Under the pieces are notes generated by a model. It made no database searches. It saw only the letters and a list, made by a program, of their open reading frames with translations, and was not told the DNA's origin. A program made the position numbers and the translations under genes. DNA of 34,631 nt from Symbiobacteriaceae bacterium (lineage in GTDB: Bacteria > Bacillota > JAAYKD01 > WRDA01), in NCBI GenBank assembly GCA_009779515.1, contig WREE01000001.1, positions 1 through 34,631 of the forward strand, given 5' to 3'. Position 1 is the stretch's first letter. Every line of letters starts with the position of its first letter. Shown here in pieces: positions 1 to 8,707 of the stretch.

Positions 1-327
1 AAAGCCACCCTGCAGGGTTAGAGCCGCTTCCACCTTTTTGAACTTCGCTACTTCGGCATCTAGCTCTTCGTGGATGGTCTGGGTACCGGCAATGGAACGG
101 ACCGCCGCCGGTCCTACTCCGTAGTGGTCGATCGCCTCTTTGGCAGCTGCCACCAAACGGGGGTGGTTAGCCAACCCCAGGTAGTTGTTGGAGCACATGT
201 TCAGCACCCGACGACCGTCAATCTGTAGCCAGGCGCCCTGGGCAGAATCGATAGTGCGGATAGAGTTAAAGAGACCGCTCTCTTTGAGGCTGCCCAGAGC
301 CTCTTCTAAAAACTGTAGTTTGTCCAT
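1..327 (-). CDS. kbl: Glycine C-acetyltransferase (2-amino-3-ketobutyrate CoA ligase), N-terminal part, cut by window edge
   Basis: This is the first 109 codons of a PLP-dependent alpha-oxoamine synthase; the rest lies beyond base 1. The translation starts MDKLQFLEEALGSLKESGLF and contains CSNNYLGLANHPRL and GVGPAAVRSIAGTQTIHEEL, which are characteristic of glycine C-acetyltransferase. That enzyme condenses glycine with acetyl-CoA, or cleaves 2-amino-3-ketobutyrate with CoA during threonine breakdown, in the cytoplasm. The start ATG at 325-327 is preceded by AAAGGAGA at good spacing. The upstream DUF975 gene ends 44 bp away on the same strand, so the two may be cotranscribed. The PLP lysine is outside the window. 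BioF (8-amino-7-oxononanoate synthase) belongs to the same family, but the SAQGAW and RSIAGTQ segments fit Kbl better. The partial view limits certainty about substrate. Confidence 0.85.
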   Translation of the reverse strand, partial: MDKLQFLEEALGSLKESGLFNSIRTIDSAQGAWLQIDGRRVLNMCSNNYLGLANHPRLVAAAKEAIDHYGVGPAAVRSIAGTQTIHEELDAEVAKFKKVEAALTLQGGF

Positions 328-371
328 GAGAATCTCCTTTCGTGGCAAAAATATTGTTAAAAGTTAATGTT

Positions 372-1160
372 TCAGGAAATCTTTTCGTAGTTGCTAGACG
401 GTTCTTCCCGGCTGATGATTACCCGGCGGGCATAAAAACCTGCCATGGCCACACTAAGATAGGGACCAACATAAAGTACTGCCAACCCCAGGGTCAACGC
501 CGTCAGAGCTAACCAGCCGAAGAAGGAGAGCTCAAACAGGAATACCCGCCGGCGGTAACCGCGAGCCAGTTGCAAGGCGCGGCGCCAGGCATCACGATAG
601 GAGATATCAGGGTCTTCGCCGATGATATAAGGGAGCATCCAGAAGTTTAGTTGGATGAAAGCTGTTATAATACCCACGATAACACTGGGGAGCAGCGCTA
701 AAGCCGAAATAGGGGTTTCCAAGTTGACCGTAGCCGAAGATACCCCCTGGCCGAATAGAGCGCTGCTAAGTTGTAGCAACCCGTTGACCCACTGGACCAG
801 GTAGAGAGGTAGCACCCCTAACATACTGCGTTTAATATCGTTAAAGCCCCAGAGGATATCGCGAAAATGCGCCGTCTCTCCCTGCCACACGGTCAGGTAG
901 ATTCTGGATGCTCCCACGCTACAAGCCATATATACCGGAAGTAGCAAGAGGGAGCTGAGTTGGATAAGGCGGTTGGTTTGGGGTAGGGAAAAAGCATACA
1001 ACACTTCCTCGAAACCGTAACGAAAGAATGGCCAGACAGCGGCACAGTTAACCAGTAGCCCCAGGAGGGGCATGAGATTAAAAGCTAAAAAAGCAGGGCG
1101 AAACTGGGCTTGCAGTTTGCTCTGGGCTTCCCGCTTAACTTCGGTAAAATTTATCTCCAT
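372..1160 (-). CDS. DUF975 family integral membrane protein
   Basis: This 262-residue protein has about six hydrophobic helices. Its C-terminal signature, LFELSFFGWLALTALTLG followed by a proline-containing helix and AMAGFYARRVI, is typical of DUF975 proteins of Bacillota. The N-terminus (MEINFTEVKREAQSKLQAQF) also matches the family pattern of a short amphipathic helix before the first membrane segment. No enzymatic motif is visible and the molecular function of the family is not known to me. The gene lies directly upstream of kbl on the same strand and is divergent from rarA, with a 144-bp spacer between them. Assignment to the family is fairly sure; any functional role would be a guess. 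Confidence 0.75.
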   Translation of the reverse strand: MEINFTEVKREAQSKLQAQFRPAFLAFNLMPLLGLLVNCAAVWPFFRYGFEEVLYAFSLPQTNRLIQLSSLLLLPVYMACSVGASRIYLTVWQGETAHFRDILWGFNDIKRSMLGVLPLYLVQWVNGLLQLSSALFGQGVSSATVNLETPISALALLPSVIVGIITAFIQLNFWMLPYIIGEDPDISYRDAWRRALQLARGYRRRVFLFELSFFGWLALTALTLGLAVLYVGPYLSVAMAGFYARRVIISREEPSSNYEKIS

Positions 1161-1304
1161 ACCCTCACCTCAGGCTCTCACGTTAACATGGTAAATTTCT
1201 CTTCGCCGGTGAAACGGTTTATTCCTGCTATCCCGGCAGCTTTAATAATCAAGGCAACTAAGATGCATACCCTGTGGGGATAAAGAGAGAAAGTCGGTGA
1301 CCAT

Positions 1305-2648
1305 ATGGATCCCCTGGATTTATTCTCCACCACCCAAAGTGAGCTTCCGACGACGGCCTATATGCCTTTGGCGGCGCGTATGCGTCCTCGCCAACTGGAG
1401 GATCTGGTGGGGCAAGAGGAGGTGCTGGGTGCGGGTCGCCCTCTGAGGCGTGCTATCGAAAGTGATCGCCTCACTTCCCTAATCCTTTTTGGTCCTCCTG
1501 GATGCGGTAAGACCACCATTGCTGCCCTTATCGCTGGTAGCACCAAAGGGCATTTCGAGCAAATCAGTGCTGTAACCAGCGGGGTTGCCGATATCAAGCG
1601 GATCATTGGTGAAGCTAAAGATAGGCGGCGCATCTATCGGCAGCGCACCATTCTTTTTATCGATGAAATCCACCGTTTCAACAAGGGGCAGCAAGATGCT
1701 TTGCTACCGGCGGTGGAAGACGGCACCGTGGTTCTCATCGGAGCAACTACTTCCAACCCTTTTTTCGACATCAACGCCGCTTTAGTCAGCCGCTCGCAAA
1801 TGGTTCGCCTCAAGCCTCTGGATGATGCCGCCATCGCCCAAATTGTGCAACGCGCTTTAGCCGATAAAGAAAATGGCTATGGTAATTTAACCATAGCTCT
1901 TACCCCCGAAGCCTTGGAGCATCTTTTGCGTTGCTCGGTGGGTGATGCCCGGAACGCCTTAAATGGCTTGGAAGCAGCAGTGTTGGCTGCCGAACCTGGC
2001 GCAGACGGCGCTATCATCTTGGGGGAAACCGAGATGGCGGAGGCTATCCGCCAAAAAGCGTTGCGCTACGACAAAGATGGCGACCAACACTACGATATTG
2101 TCTCGGCTTTTATTAAATCTATGCGGGGGAGCGACCCGGATGCAGCTATCTACTGGATGTCCCGTATGCTGGCAGCCGGGGAAGATCCTCGCTTTATTAT
2201 GCGCCGGGTGGTTATCTGCGCCAGCGAGGATGTGGGTAACGCCGATCCCACGGCGCTGTTGGTAGCTGTCGCCGCAGCCCAGGCTTTGGAGCTAATTGGC
2301 TTGCCGGAAGCGCGGCACAACATCAGCCAAGCGGTTATCTATGTTGCCTCCGCTCCTAAAAGCAACTCGGTCACCGTCGCCATGGGCAAAGCCGCCACCG
2401 TAGTGGAGGAACAGAGGGGCTTAGGGGCGGTTCCTATCCCTTTGCGTGATGCCAGCTATCCCAGCGCGGCACGCTTGGGGCATGGCCAGGGCTATCTTTA
2501 TGCTCATAACTATCCGGAGCATTTTGTTTACCAGCAATACCTTCCTGATGAACTGCGGCAGGAGCGGTTTTATGAAGCCAGCAGCAACGGTGCCGAAAAA
2601 GCGACCAAGGAGCGGCTGGCTCGTCTGTGGAAAGATCGGTATCAGTAG
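1305..2648 (+). CDS. rarA: Replication-associated recombination protein A (RarA/MgsA), AAA+ ATPase
   Basis: The 447-residue protein matches the usual length of RarA. It begins MDPLDLFSTTQ, followed by ARMRPRQLEDLVGQEEVLG, the family N-terminus. Walker A (GPPGCGKTT, residues 63-71) and Walker B with sensor context (FIDEIHRFNKGQQD, near residue 118) are intact. A DARNALNGLE segment and the C-terminal tetramerisation region (ICASEDVGNADP, DASYPSAARLGHGQGY) complete the family. RarA acts at stalled replication forks together with SSB and RecA-linked repair. The ATG at 1305 has only a weak purine-rich stretch upstream (AGAGAGAAAG), but family alignment supports this start. The YigZ gene follows 9 bp downstream, suggesting a two-gene transcript. 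Confidence 0.95.
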   Translation: MDPLDLFSTTQSELPTTAYMPLAARMRPRQLEDLVGQEEVLGAGRPLRRAIESDRLTSLILFGPPGCGKTTIAALIAGSTKGHFEQISAVTSGVADIKRIIGEAKDRRRIYRQRTILFIDEIHRFNKGQQDALLPAVEDGTVVLIGATTSNPFFDINAALVSRSQMVRLKPLDDAAIAQIVQRALADKENGYGNLTIALTPEALEHLLRCSVGDARNALNGLEAAVLAAEPGADGAIILGETEMAEAIRQKALRYDKDGDQHYDIVSAFIKSMRGSDPDAAIYWMSRMLAAGEDPRFIMRRVVICASEDVGNADPTALLVAVAAAQALELIGLPEARHNISQAVIYVASAPKSNSVTVAMGKAATVVEEQRGLGAVPIPLRDASYPSAARLGHGQGYLYAHNYPEHFVYQQYLPDELRQERFYEASSNGAEKATKERLARLWKDRYQ

Positions 2649-2657
2649 CCTAAGGCG

Positions 2658-3284
2658 GTGATAACTATCTCCAACGATTATTTTACCATAGCCCAGGAGG
2701 CGCGTTGCAAGGTGCAAGTAGGCGCTTGTCGCTTCTTTGGCAGTGTCGCCCAGGTGACCTCGGAAGAGGATACCAAGGAGTTTTTAGCCAAAGTCCGAGA
2801 GGAGCACCCCAGCATTAAAGAGCATTGCTGGGCTTACCGCCTGGGAATAGCGCCTAACCAGGTGGCTCGCTATAGTGATGCCGGGGAGCCTTCCCAAACA
2901 GCGGGACCACCTATACTGCGTGCTATTGACCATCTGGAGCTTACCAACACCATGGTAGTGGTTACCCGTTACTTCGGGGAGAAGCAGGGGGTTGGGGGGC
3001 TGATCAGAGCTTTTCATCTCACTGCCGCCACGGTTTTAAAAGAGGCAGGGGTGCGTCAGGAACTGGTTTATATTCCTATTATCTTAGAGTGCCGTTATGA
3101 ACAGCTCTCTTATATCCTCCATGAATTGACCAAAGCCGAAGCTAAAGAGCTTCGGCAGGAGTATGGCGAGAAGGTTCTGCTGACGGCGACCCTTCGCCCC
3201 ATGGCTCTCCCCGACTTAGCTAACAGTATTGGGGAGTGGACTAAAGGGAGTGTCCAAGTGCGGGAAGCTAAAGAGCTTGACTAA
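2658..3284 (+). CDS. yigZ: YigZ/IMPACT (UPF0029) family protein
   Basis: This 208-residue protein carries the IMPACT-family core: CRFFGSVAQV near the N-terminus, HCWAYRLG, RYSDAGEPSQTAG and VVVTRYFGEKQGVGGLIRAF. The second half corresponds to the small DUF1949-type domain found in bacterial YigZ. Family members are linked to translation regulation in eukaryotes; the bacterial role is poorly defined. The start is a GTG at 2658, 9 bp after the rarA stop, so translation may be coupled to rarA. The last 17 bp overlap the end of the convergent antiporter gene on the other strand, leaving no room for a conventional terminator between the two transcription units. Confidence 0.9.
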   Translation: MITISNDYFTIAQEARCKVQVGACRFFGSVAQVTSEEDTKEFLAKVREEHPSIKEHCWAYRLGIAPNQVARYSDAGEPSQTAGPPILRAIDHLELTNTMVVVTRYFGEKQGVGGLIRAFHLTAATVLKEAGVRQELVYIPIILECRYEQLSYILHELTKAEAKELRQEYGEKVLLTATLRPMALPDLANSIGEWTKGSVQVREAKELD

Positions 3285-5130
3285 AGAGAAAAGATAAAAT
3301 AATAAAGAGACCAGCAGCAGCTAAAAGTAGGCTTAGGGTGGTCGAGGGATAAGAGATAGTTACCGGTCGCCGGTTGGCTTCGGCAGCGGTGGAACTAAAG
3401 AGATAATAGTGCCCTTCCAAAAAGGAACCGGGTTGGTAGGGATTACGGGTGGCTGTCAGCAGAGCTACCCGTATTTTTTTTACCAGCAGCTCAGGCAGGG
3501 AAGCAAGACGCTGCATGGCTGCGATCAGGTGCCCAAGTATGCCCTGTAACAAGGGGCGGTACCCTTTATCTTCCAGGTCGTAGCTCCCTTGCTGGAATAG
3601 TTCGTAGAGCTTTGCTCCCAGAGTACCTGCTGCCCTCTCATGACGCATAACAAGGAAGATACCGCCGCCGATAGTCAGGGAGATCAGAGCCCCTCGTAAG
3701 TTAATCCAAGCATAATAAGGAATAGGGTGGTCTACTTCGTGGCTGCGCAGGAAGGTAAAGGCAGGGTCTACTACCCTTTCAGCCAAGATAGGGAAGATCC
3801 CCAGCAAAGGGAAAAGGAGAGCTACTGCCAGGAGAAGCCACAGCACCCGGTAGCCGGGGGATAAGGCTTCCCTTACTCCCTCAACTGCCGGTGGGGGGCG
3901 GCGCTGCCCAGGTGAGCGCCTTGTTCTTGGGGTGGTTCTTGGCATCTTTCCCTTTGAGGAAGCATTTCCGGTAAGCAAGGTCTCTCCCAGGAGCGCCATA
4001 TAGGCGAAGGTAATACCGCCGCTGCTAAGAAAAATTATCTCCACTATTTGCAGAAAGGCAGCTAGGGCACCACTGGGGGCATAGTATATCCCTTCCACGA
4101 GGGCTTCGTGGAGCAAGGTTTTGCTAATATAGCCGCTGAAAAGGGGGATCCCCGCTAAAGCACCAGCCGCCAGCAGGAAGAGGAGGGTAAAGAGAGGTTT
4201 ACCCTTGGCAAAGCCACGTATACTCCGGTAGCTTAAGTCGTGGGTTTGGAGGTAGACTACCCCTGCCAGGGTAAACAGCACCAGCTTGATCAAGGTGTGG
4301 TTCACCATATGGAGCAGCACTCCCCGGGCAGCGATACCGTCGTGGTAGCCCAGTAGGGCTAAGCTGGCAATGCCGCTGGTGATAAAACCTATCTGAGAGA
4401 CCGAAGAGCAAGCCAAGGTGCGCTTCATATCTCGGGAGAAGAGAGCAGCTACAGCTCCCCACAACATGGTGATAGAGGCCACAGCCATTAAGGCCACGCT
4501 CCAGGGAATATCGGAAGCCAGCAATGTGGTGCTGGCAACTATAACCCCAACTATACCGGTTTTTGTCAGCACGCCGGAGAGCAGGGCGCTGGCGGGTGCC
4601 GGTGCCACCGGATGAGCCTTGGGAAGCCAAATATGCAAAGGCCATAGCCCAGCTTTGGCGCCAAACCCCAACAGGAGGAGAGCAGCCGGTAGATAGAGCT
4701 CTCCCTTATCTGCCAGAGCCTGGCTGTACTCGTAGAGCAGGTTATAGTTTAGAGTGGCAAAGCGCTGATAAAGAAGCATCATGCCTATCAGGATGGACAT
4801 ACCTCCGGCGATGGCTATCGCCAAATAGGTTTGTGCCCCTCGCAAAGCCTCTGGACTCTCTTCATGAGCTACCAAAGCGTAGGAGGTAAAAGCCATCAAT
4901 TCAAAAAAGAGGAAAGTTGTGGCGAGGTTGTCAGCCCCAAAAACCCCCAGCACCGTGACCAGAGTTGCCAGAGAAGAGAGGGTGTAACGTGTCCGATGGG
5001 TAGATTTGGCCAAATACTCCCTGGCAAAAAGGGTAGAGACCAGCCAAGCGCAGCAGGTAAGTACCCCATATAACGAGGAGAAACCGTTAAGGCTAAAGCT
5101 TAGCTGCCAGCTTCCTAAAACGAACTCCAT
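3268..5130 (-). CDS. NuoL/HyfB-like proton-conducting antiporter subunit with C-terminal extension
   Basis: This 620-residue polytopic membrane protein belongs to the MrpA/MrpD/NuoL/M/N superfamily. The helix with the conserved glutamate (LFFELMAFTSYALV), the lysine helix (GFGAKAGLWPLHIWLPKAHP), the PASALLSGVLTKTG segment and the later MVNHTLIKLVLF helix with conserved His and Lys are present, so the ion-translocation residues look intact. About 120 residues follow the usual antiporter core and end in another hydrophobic helix (LLLAAAGLFIILSFLF), like the extended NuoL/HyfB group. It is the last gene of the Mrp-like operon and may replace the NuoL-like half of MrpA, which is otherwise missing. 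An Arg/Pro-rich cytoplasmic loop (PRTTPRTRRSPGQRRPPP) is unusual. The ATG at 5130 has GGGAGAGGGG upstream. Confidence 0.85.
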   Translation of the reverse strand: MEFVLGSWQLSFSLNGFSSLYGVLTCCAWLVSTLFAREYLAKSTHRTRYTLSSLATLVTVLGVFGADNLATTFLFFELMAFTSYALVAHEESPEALRGAQTYLAIAIAGGMSILIGMMLLYQRFATLNYNLLYEYSQALADKGELYLPAALLLLGFGAKAGLWPLHIWLPKAHPVAPAPASALLSGVLTKTGIVGVIVASTTLLASDIPWSVALMAVASITMLWGAVAALFSRDMKRTLACSSVSQIGFITSGIASLALLGYHDGIAARGVLLHMVNHTLIKLVLFTLAGVVYLQTHDLSYRSIRGFAKGKPLFTLLFLLAAGALAGIPLFSGYISKTLLHEALVEGIYYAPSGALAAFLQIVEIIFLSSGGITFAYMALLGETLLTGNASSKGKMPRTTPRTRRSPGQRRPPPAVEGVREALSPGYRVLWLLLAVALLFPLLGIFPILAERVVDPAFTFLRSHEVDHPIPYYAWINLRGALISLTIGGGIFLVMRHERAAGTLGAKLYELFQQGSYDLEDKGYRPLLQGILGHLIAAMQRLASLPELLVKKIRVALLTATRNPYQPGSFLEGHYYLFSSTAAEANRRPVTISYPSTTLSLLLAAAGLFIILSFLFSQAL

Positions 5131-5151
5131 ATGTCGGCACCCCTCTCCCGG

Positions 5152-6624
5152 CTAAAACAAGCTGGCTGCCAGCAGTTGCAGAGCATCCAGCAAGGGAGAG
5201 GCGAAAAGCCCTAAAGCTACTCCCAGAAGCGCCAACAGCATAGTAGGAGCTAACAGGAGGGGAGGAGCTTCCTTGACCTCGTTCTCTTTAACCCACTCTG
5301 TCCCCGGAAAGAAGGCCTCAACCAGTAGAGGAAAAAGATACCCCGCAGTTAGTAAAGCGCTGGCGATAAGCACTAGCGGTCCACACCAGGAGATTGCCTT
5401 GGGCAGCGCCGCTAGAGCTGCAGTTGCCAAATACCACTTACTGGTAAAGCCACCGCTAGGTGGGATGCCCACCAGACACAGGCTCAAAAGAGCCAGCGCC
5501 CCAAAGGTGAAAGGCATATTTCGTCCTAAGCCTTGAAGTTCATCGGCAGCGCTTTTCTGGCTGGCGCTGGTTATAGCGCCTATATTTAAGAAAAGACCAT
5601 TTTTGGCTACTCCATGGAGAAACATATGAAAAAGTGCCCCCACCAACCCCAGGGGAGATAAGGTAGCGATGCCGAAGAGGATATAGCTCACCTGACTGAT
5701 CGAGGAGTACGCCAGCCGTTTTTTAAGGAGCAGTTCTCGGTAAGCCTGCAGTGAGCCTAAAAGAATGGTGAACAAGGTTAAAGCCAACCAGACCCCCTGC
5801 ACCCAAGTGCCGCGAAGGAAGTCGCCTCCCACCAGGTAAAGGGTGTAACGGATAACGGCAAAGACCCCGGCTTTAGTGATAACTCCCGACAAAATGGCAC
5901 TGGCGGGAGCCGGGGCGACCGGATGAGCTGCTGGCAACCAAGCATGTAAAGGAAAAAGACCGGCTTTGGCACTAAAGCCGATGATGACCGCCATAGAGGC
6001 AACCAGGAGCAAAGGGGAATTTTCTCCTGCCTGGGGGGGTAAATTTCCCCCGGGCACAAAATCTAGGTTCCAGGAATTGGTGTAGAAAACAAAGAGTCCT
6101 AACAACCCTAAAGATGCTCCGGCAATGGAATAGTAAAGATACTTAAAAGCTGCGGCTACAGCTTCCAGACTCTGGGAGTGCAACACCAGGGGTACGGATA
6201 CCAGAGTGAGAAGTTCAAAAAAGAGGTAGAGGGTCAGCAGGTTACCGGCGTAAGACAGCCCCAGTAGCATACCTAAGGCTAGCAAGTAGAACATGACAAA
6301 GTGCTCGGGGCGCTCTTCATGGGTTAGGTAATCTTGACAGAAGATACTAACAATGAGGAAAATAAAAGCCACAAAGATAGCAAAAATGTTGCTTAAAGTA
6401 TCGGTAGCCAGATATAAGGGTAACTGGGCGCCTAAAGAGAACAGCCCCAACCTTATAGGAGGCTGTATAGCTATTAACGCTACCACCAAGGTGGTAAGAG
6501 CCAGGCAAAGTAATAAAGAGGGAAGCAGGGAACGCTCTTTACCTCTGTAGGATCCAAGTCCTAAGCCTATTCCCGCCAAAGTAGGAATAAACAAAGGGAG
6601 AAGTAAGACCAAAGAAGGGAACAT
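5152..6624 (-). CDS. MrpD/NuoM-like proton-conducting antiporter subunit
   Basis: This 490-residue membrane protein has about 14 hydrophobic helices. It shows the family motifs LFFELLTLVSVPLVLHS (conserved Glu), GFSAKAGLFPLHAWLPAAHP (conserved Lys), PASAILSGVITKAG, SSISQVSYILFG and LFHMFLHGVAKNGLF, all expected in an active antiporter-like subunit. The start is chosen at the ATG at 6622-6624, five bases after a GAGGTG ribosome site; a GTG directly in front (6625-6627) would add one residue. It follows mrpD after a 209-bp gap that is filled mostly by a copy of repeat family B, whereas all other genes in this operon are within a few bases of each other. It precedes the NuoL-like gene by 21 bp. 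It is a second MrpD-type subunit of the complex. Confidence 0.85.
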   Translation of the reverse strand: MFPSLVLLLPLFIPTLAGIGLGLGSYRGKERSLLPSLLLCLALTTLVVALIAIQPPIRLGLFSLGAQLPLYLATDTLSNIFAIFVAFIFLIVSIFCQDYLTHEERPEHFVMFYLLALGMLLGLSYAGNLLTLYLFFELLTLVSVPLVLHSQSLEAVAAAFKYLYYSIAGASLGLLGLFVFYTNSWNLDFVPGGNLPPQAGENSPLLLVASMAVIIGFSAKAGLFPLHAWLPAAHPVAPAPASAILSGVITKAGVFAVIRYTLYLVGGDFLRGTWVQGVWLALTLFTILLGSLQAYRELLLKKRLAYSSISQVSYILFGIATLSPLGLVGALFHMFLHGVAKNGLFLNIGAITSASQKSAADELQGLGRNMPFTFGALALLSLCLVGIPPSGGFTSKWYLATAALAALPKAISWCGPLVLIASALLTAGYLFPLLVEAFFPGTEWVKENEVKEAPPLLLAPTMLLALLGVALGLFASPLLDALQLLAASLF

Positions 6625-6663
6625 CACTTCACCTCTTTATTAGATATGACCCAACCAGCAAAA

Positions 6664-6832
6664 AACCAGTTTCATATTACTTGTTTTCTACCTAACTTAC
6701 CTTAAAGGGATAAAAGTAACTGCTTTTTGGCGACATGCGCGTCAAAAAGCAAACTTTTTCGCAAGAACACGTCTTAATTCGCCGAAGAGCGCACTCTGAG
6801 GCGAGAGGGTGAAGACTTTGTCTTCAGCCTCA
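6664..6832 (+). repeat. Dispersed repeat family B, copy 1
   Basis: This ~169-bp segment shares long identical blocks with copies at 19772-19944 and 31314-31482, for example TACCTTAAAGGGA, AATTCGCCGAAGAGCGCACT and GAAGACTTTGTCTTCAGCCT. It contains an inverted repeat around 6722-6749 (CTTTTTG...CAAAAAG) and ends in a hairpin GAAGAC-TTT-GTCTTC. It sits inside the Mrp-like operon, antisense to it, starting 4 bp beyond the mrpD stop codon. It encodes no plausible protein. Whether it is a mobile (MITE-like) element or a functional RNA cannot be told from sequence alone. Confidence 0.9.
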
Positions 6833-6836
6833 AACA

Positions 6837-8333
6837 TTAATGCAGGTTAATTATACCTTGCTCCAGGATCTGCCACACCTGAGGGGCGAAAAATCCCAAT
6901 AGCACGGTTAGGGAGATAAAAACTCCCAAAGAAGCGGGGAGTAAAGCTGGCGGTGACTTATCCCCTTCGGCACTTTCCCTATCTGACCAGGCAGCGGTGT
7001 CGCTACCGAAAAGGGTGGCTAAAGCCGGCAGATAATACATGGCGCCCAGCACCGTGCCCAGGAGGATAACCGGTACCACCAGCCACCCCTCCGGTGAAGC
7101 GAGAGCGCTTTGGGCTAAGTAGAGCTTCGCCATAAAGCCAGGGAGAGGGGGAATACCTACCAGGGACAAGGCGCCGACCACAAAGGCTGCGGCAGCTACA
7201 GGGTTGCGCCGAGCCGCTCCTCGTAAGGTTTTGTAGCTGGTCTCCCCCTGGGAGGCTTCAGCCAACCCGGCAGTTGCCATAAAGAGCATACTCTTGCTTA
7301 AAGCGTGGCTCACCATCTGGAAACAGGCTGCCACTAGAGCGGGAATAGTACCCACTCCCAAAGCCACAGAGATATAACCAATTTGCGAAATAGAGGCATA
7401 GCTAAGGGTTTGTTTAAGGTCGCGCTGACGCATGGCTTGGAGGGAACCGTAGAGAATAGCCATAACCCCGCAAGCTAAAAAGATGCGGGAGAGGAGCATA
7501 GAAGCCCAGTAAGCCCGCCCAAAGACGCGACAGATAAGCTTAAGCAAAAAGACCAGGTAAGTTTTGGTTACGATACCGGCCAGGAGGGCCGAGGTAGGGG
7601 TGGTGGCGCTGCTGTAGGCTTCCGGCAACCAGCCGTGGAAGGGGAAGATAGCACTTTTAATGGAGAGCCCGGCTATGGTTAAGGCGGATAGCACCGCTAG
7701 AGGGAGGGTGTAGCTTCCCGTGGCTACCAAAGAGGCAATGCTCTCCGCTAAACCGGCGAAGAGAAGATGCCCGGTAATACTATATAGAATAGAGATAGCC
7801 AAAAGCAACAAACCAGAGCCTAGCAGACTCATCGCCAAATAAACAAAACTCGCCAGGAGGGAGCGACCATTCTCTCCGGCACTGACTAAGCTACAGGCAG
7901 CAATCGTGGCTATTTCGATGAAGACAAAGGTGGTAAAGATATCGTTACTATAAATAATCGCCAGGAGCCCCGCCAGGAGCAGGTTTTCCATTAAATAGTA
8001 AAAGCGGAGCTTGCTGGGGTGAATATCGCAGCGTACCGTTGCCGTACCTCCCCACATGGTCAGCAGAGAGATGCCGCTAAAGAGGGAAGCCATGAAAGCT
8101 TCCAGGGCGCCAAAGCGAATTTCGTTGCCAAAGGGAGCGGGAAAATGCCCCATCAGGTAGGTAACACTAAGAGCGTTACTATAGATATAGTTTAAGGTGG
8201 CTAGGGAAAGCAGTAGGGTGATGGCGGTAGACCCTAAGGTAAAGTGCCAAGCATATCTTTCATGCCAAAGCATACAGAAAATGGCAGCGAAGATGGGGAG
8301 GAAGATAGAAAAGAAGGGGAAGTTTTCGACCAA
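6837..8333 (-). CDS. mrpD: Mrp antiporter subunit D (MrpD/MnhD/MbhH type)
   Basis: This 498-residue polytopic membrane protein follows mrpC in the standard Mrp order, which supports the MrpD call. The conserved Glu helix (FVFIEIATIAACSLV), the Lys helix (GLSIKSAIFPFHGWLPEAY), PTSALLAGIVTKTYLV, YASISQIGYISVALG and MVSHALSKSMLFM are all present. MrpD-type subunits form one of the ion channels of the Na+/H+ antiporter in the cell membrane. The assumed start is a TTG at 8331-8333, 17 bases after GGAGGGG, which is long; an in-frame ATT at 8337-8339 would sit nearer. No ATG lies near the family start. Its stop is 8 bp from mrpC upstream and abuts repeat B copy 1 downstream. Confidence 0.88.
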   Translation of the reverse strand: MVENFPFFSIFLPIFAAIFCMLWHERYAWHFTLGSTAITLLLSLATLNYIYSNALSVTYLMGHFPAPFGNEIRFGALEAFMASLFSGISLLTMWGGTATVRCDIHPSKLRFYYLMENLLLAGLLAIIYSNDIFTTFVFIEIATIAACSLVSAGENGRSLLASFVYLAMSLLGSGLLLLAISILYSITGHLLFAGLAESIASLVATGSYTLPLAVLSALTIAGLSIKSAIFPFHGWLPEAYSSATTPTSALLAGIVTKTYLVFLLKLICRVFGRAYWASMLLSRIFLACGVMAILYGSLQAMRQRDLKQTLSYASISQIGYISVALGVGTIPALVAACFQMVSHALSKSMLFMATAGLAEASQGETSYKTLRGAARRNPVAAAAFVVGALSLVGIPPLPGFMAKLYLAQSALASPEGWLVVPVILLGTVLGAMYYLPALATLFGSDTAAWSDRESAEGDKSPPALLPASLGVFISLTVLLGFFAPQVWQILEQGIINLH

Positions 8334-8341
8334 GATAATGG

Positions 8342-8707
8342 CTACATCCCCTCCTTAACTACCAGTTTACTTAACTCGTCGATATCTAAGGTCTGGTAAC
8401 GTTTATATAAGCGAACCACCAGGGCTAAGGCAAAAGCCGTAACCGAAACGGAAATAACTATACCGGTAAGGATGAGCCCGGTAGGAACAGGGTTGATATA
8501 AAGTTGCACGCCATCAGCGACAATGGGCACAGCTCCTCCCCGGATATACCCTTGGGCAGCCAAGAAAAGGTAAATACCACTGTTGCAGATATTCAAACCG
8601 ATTAGTTTTTTGACTAAGTTGCGGTCTAACAGGAGAGCGGATAACCCGATGCCAAAGAGGAACATGGCGGTTATCTGGTAATAGTTTTCACGCAGGTAGA
8701 GCCACAT
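8342..8707 (-). CDS. mrpC: Mrp antiporter subunit C (NuoK/MnhC-like)
   Basis: This 121-residue protein has three membrane helices and the NuoK/MrpC signature: a first helix FLFGIGLSALLLDRNLVKKLIGLNICNSGIYLFL, then DGVQLYINPVPTGLILTGIV followed by SVTAFALALVVRLY. The family is a small membrane subunit next to the MrpD channel. The ATG at 8705-8707 is preceded by GGGGGAG, and the gene begins immediately after the MbhE-MrpB fusion stop codon. It ends 8 bp before the mrpD start. Length and position are as expected, so the call is secure. Confidence 0.92.
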   Translation of the reverse strand: MWLYLRENYYQITAMFLFGIGLSALLLDRNLVKKLIGLNICNSGIYLFLAAQGYIRGGAVPIVADGVQLYINPVPTGLILTGIVISVSVTAFALALVVRLYKRYQTLDIDELSKLVVKEGM

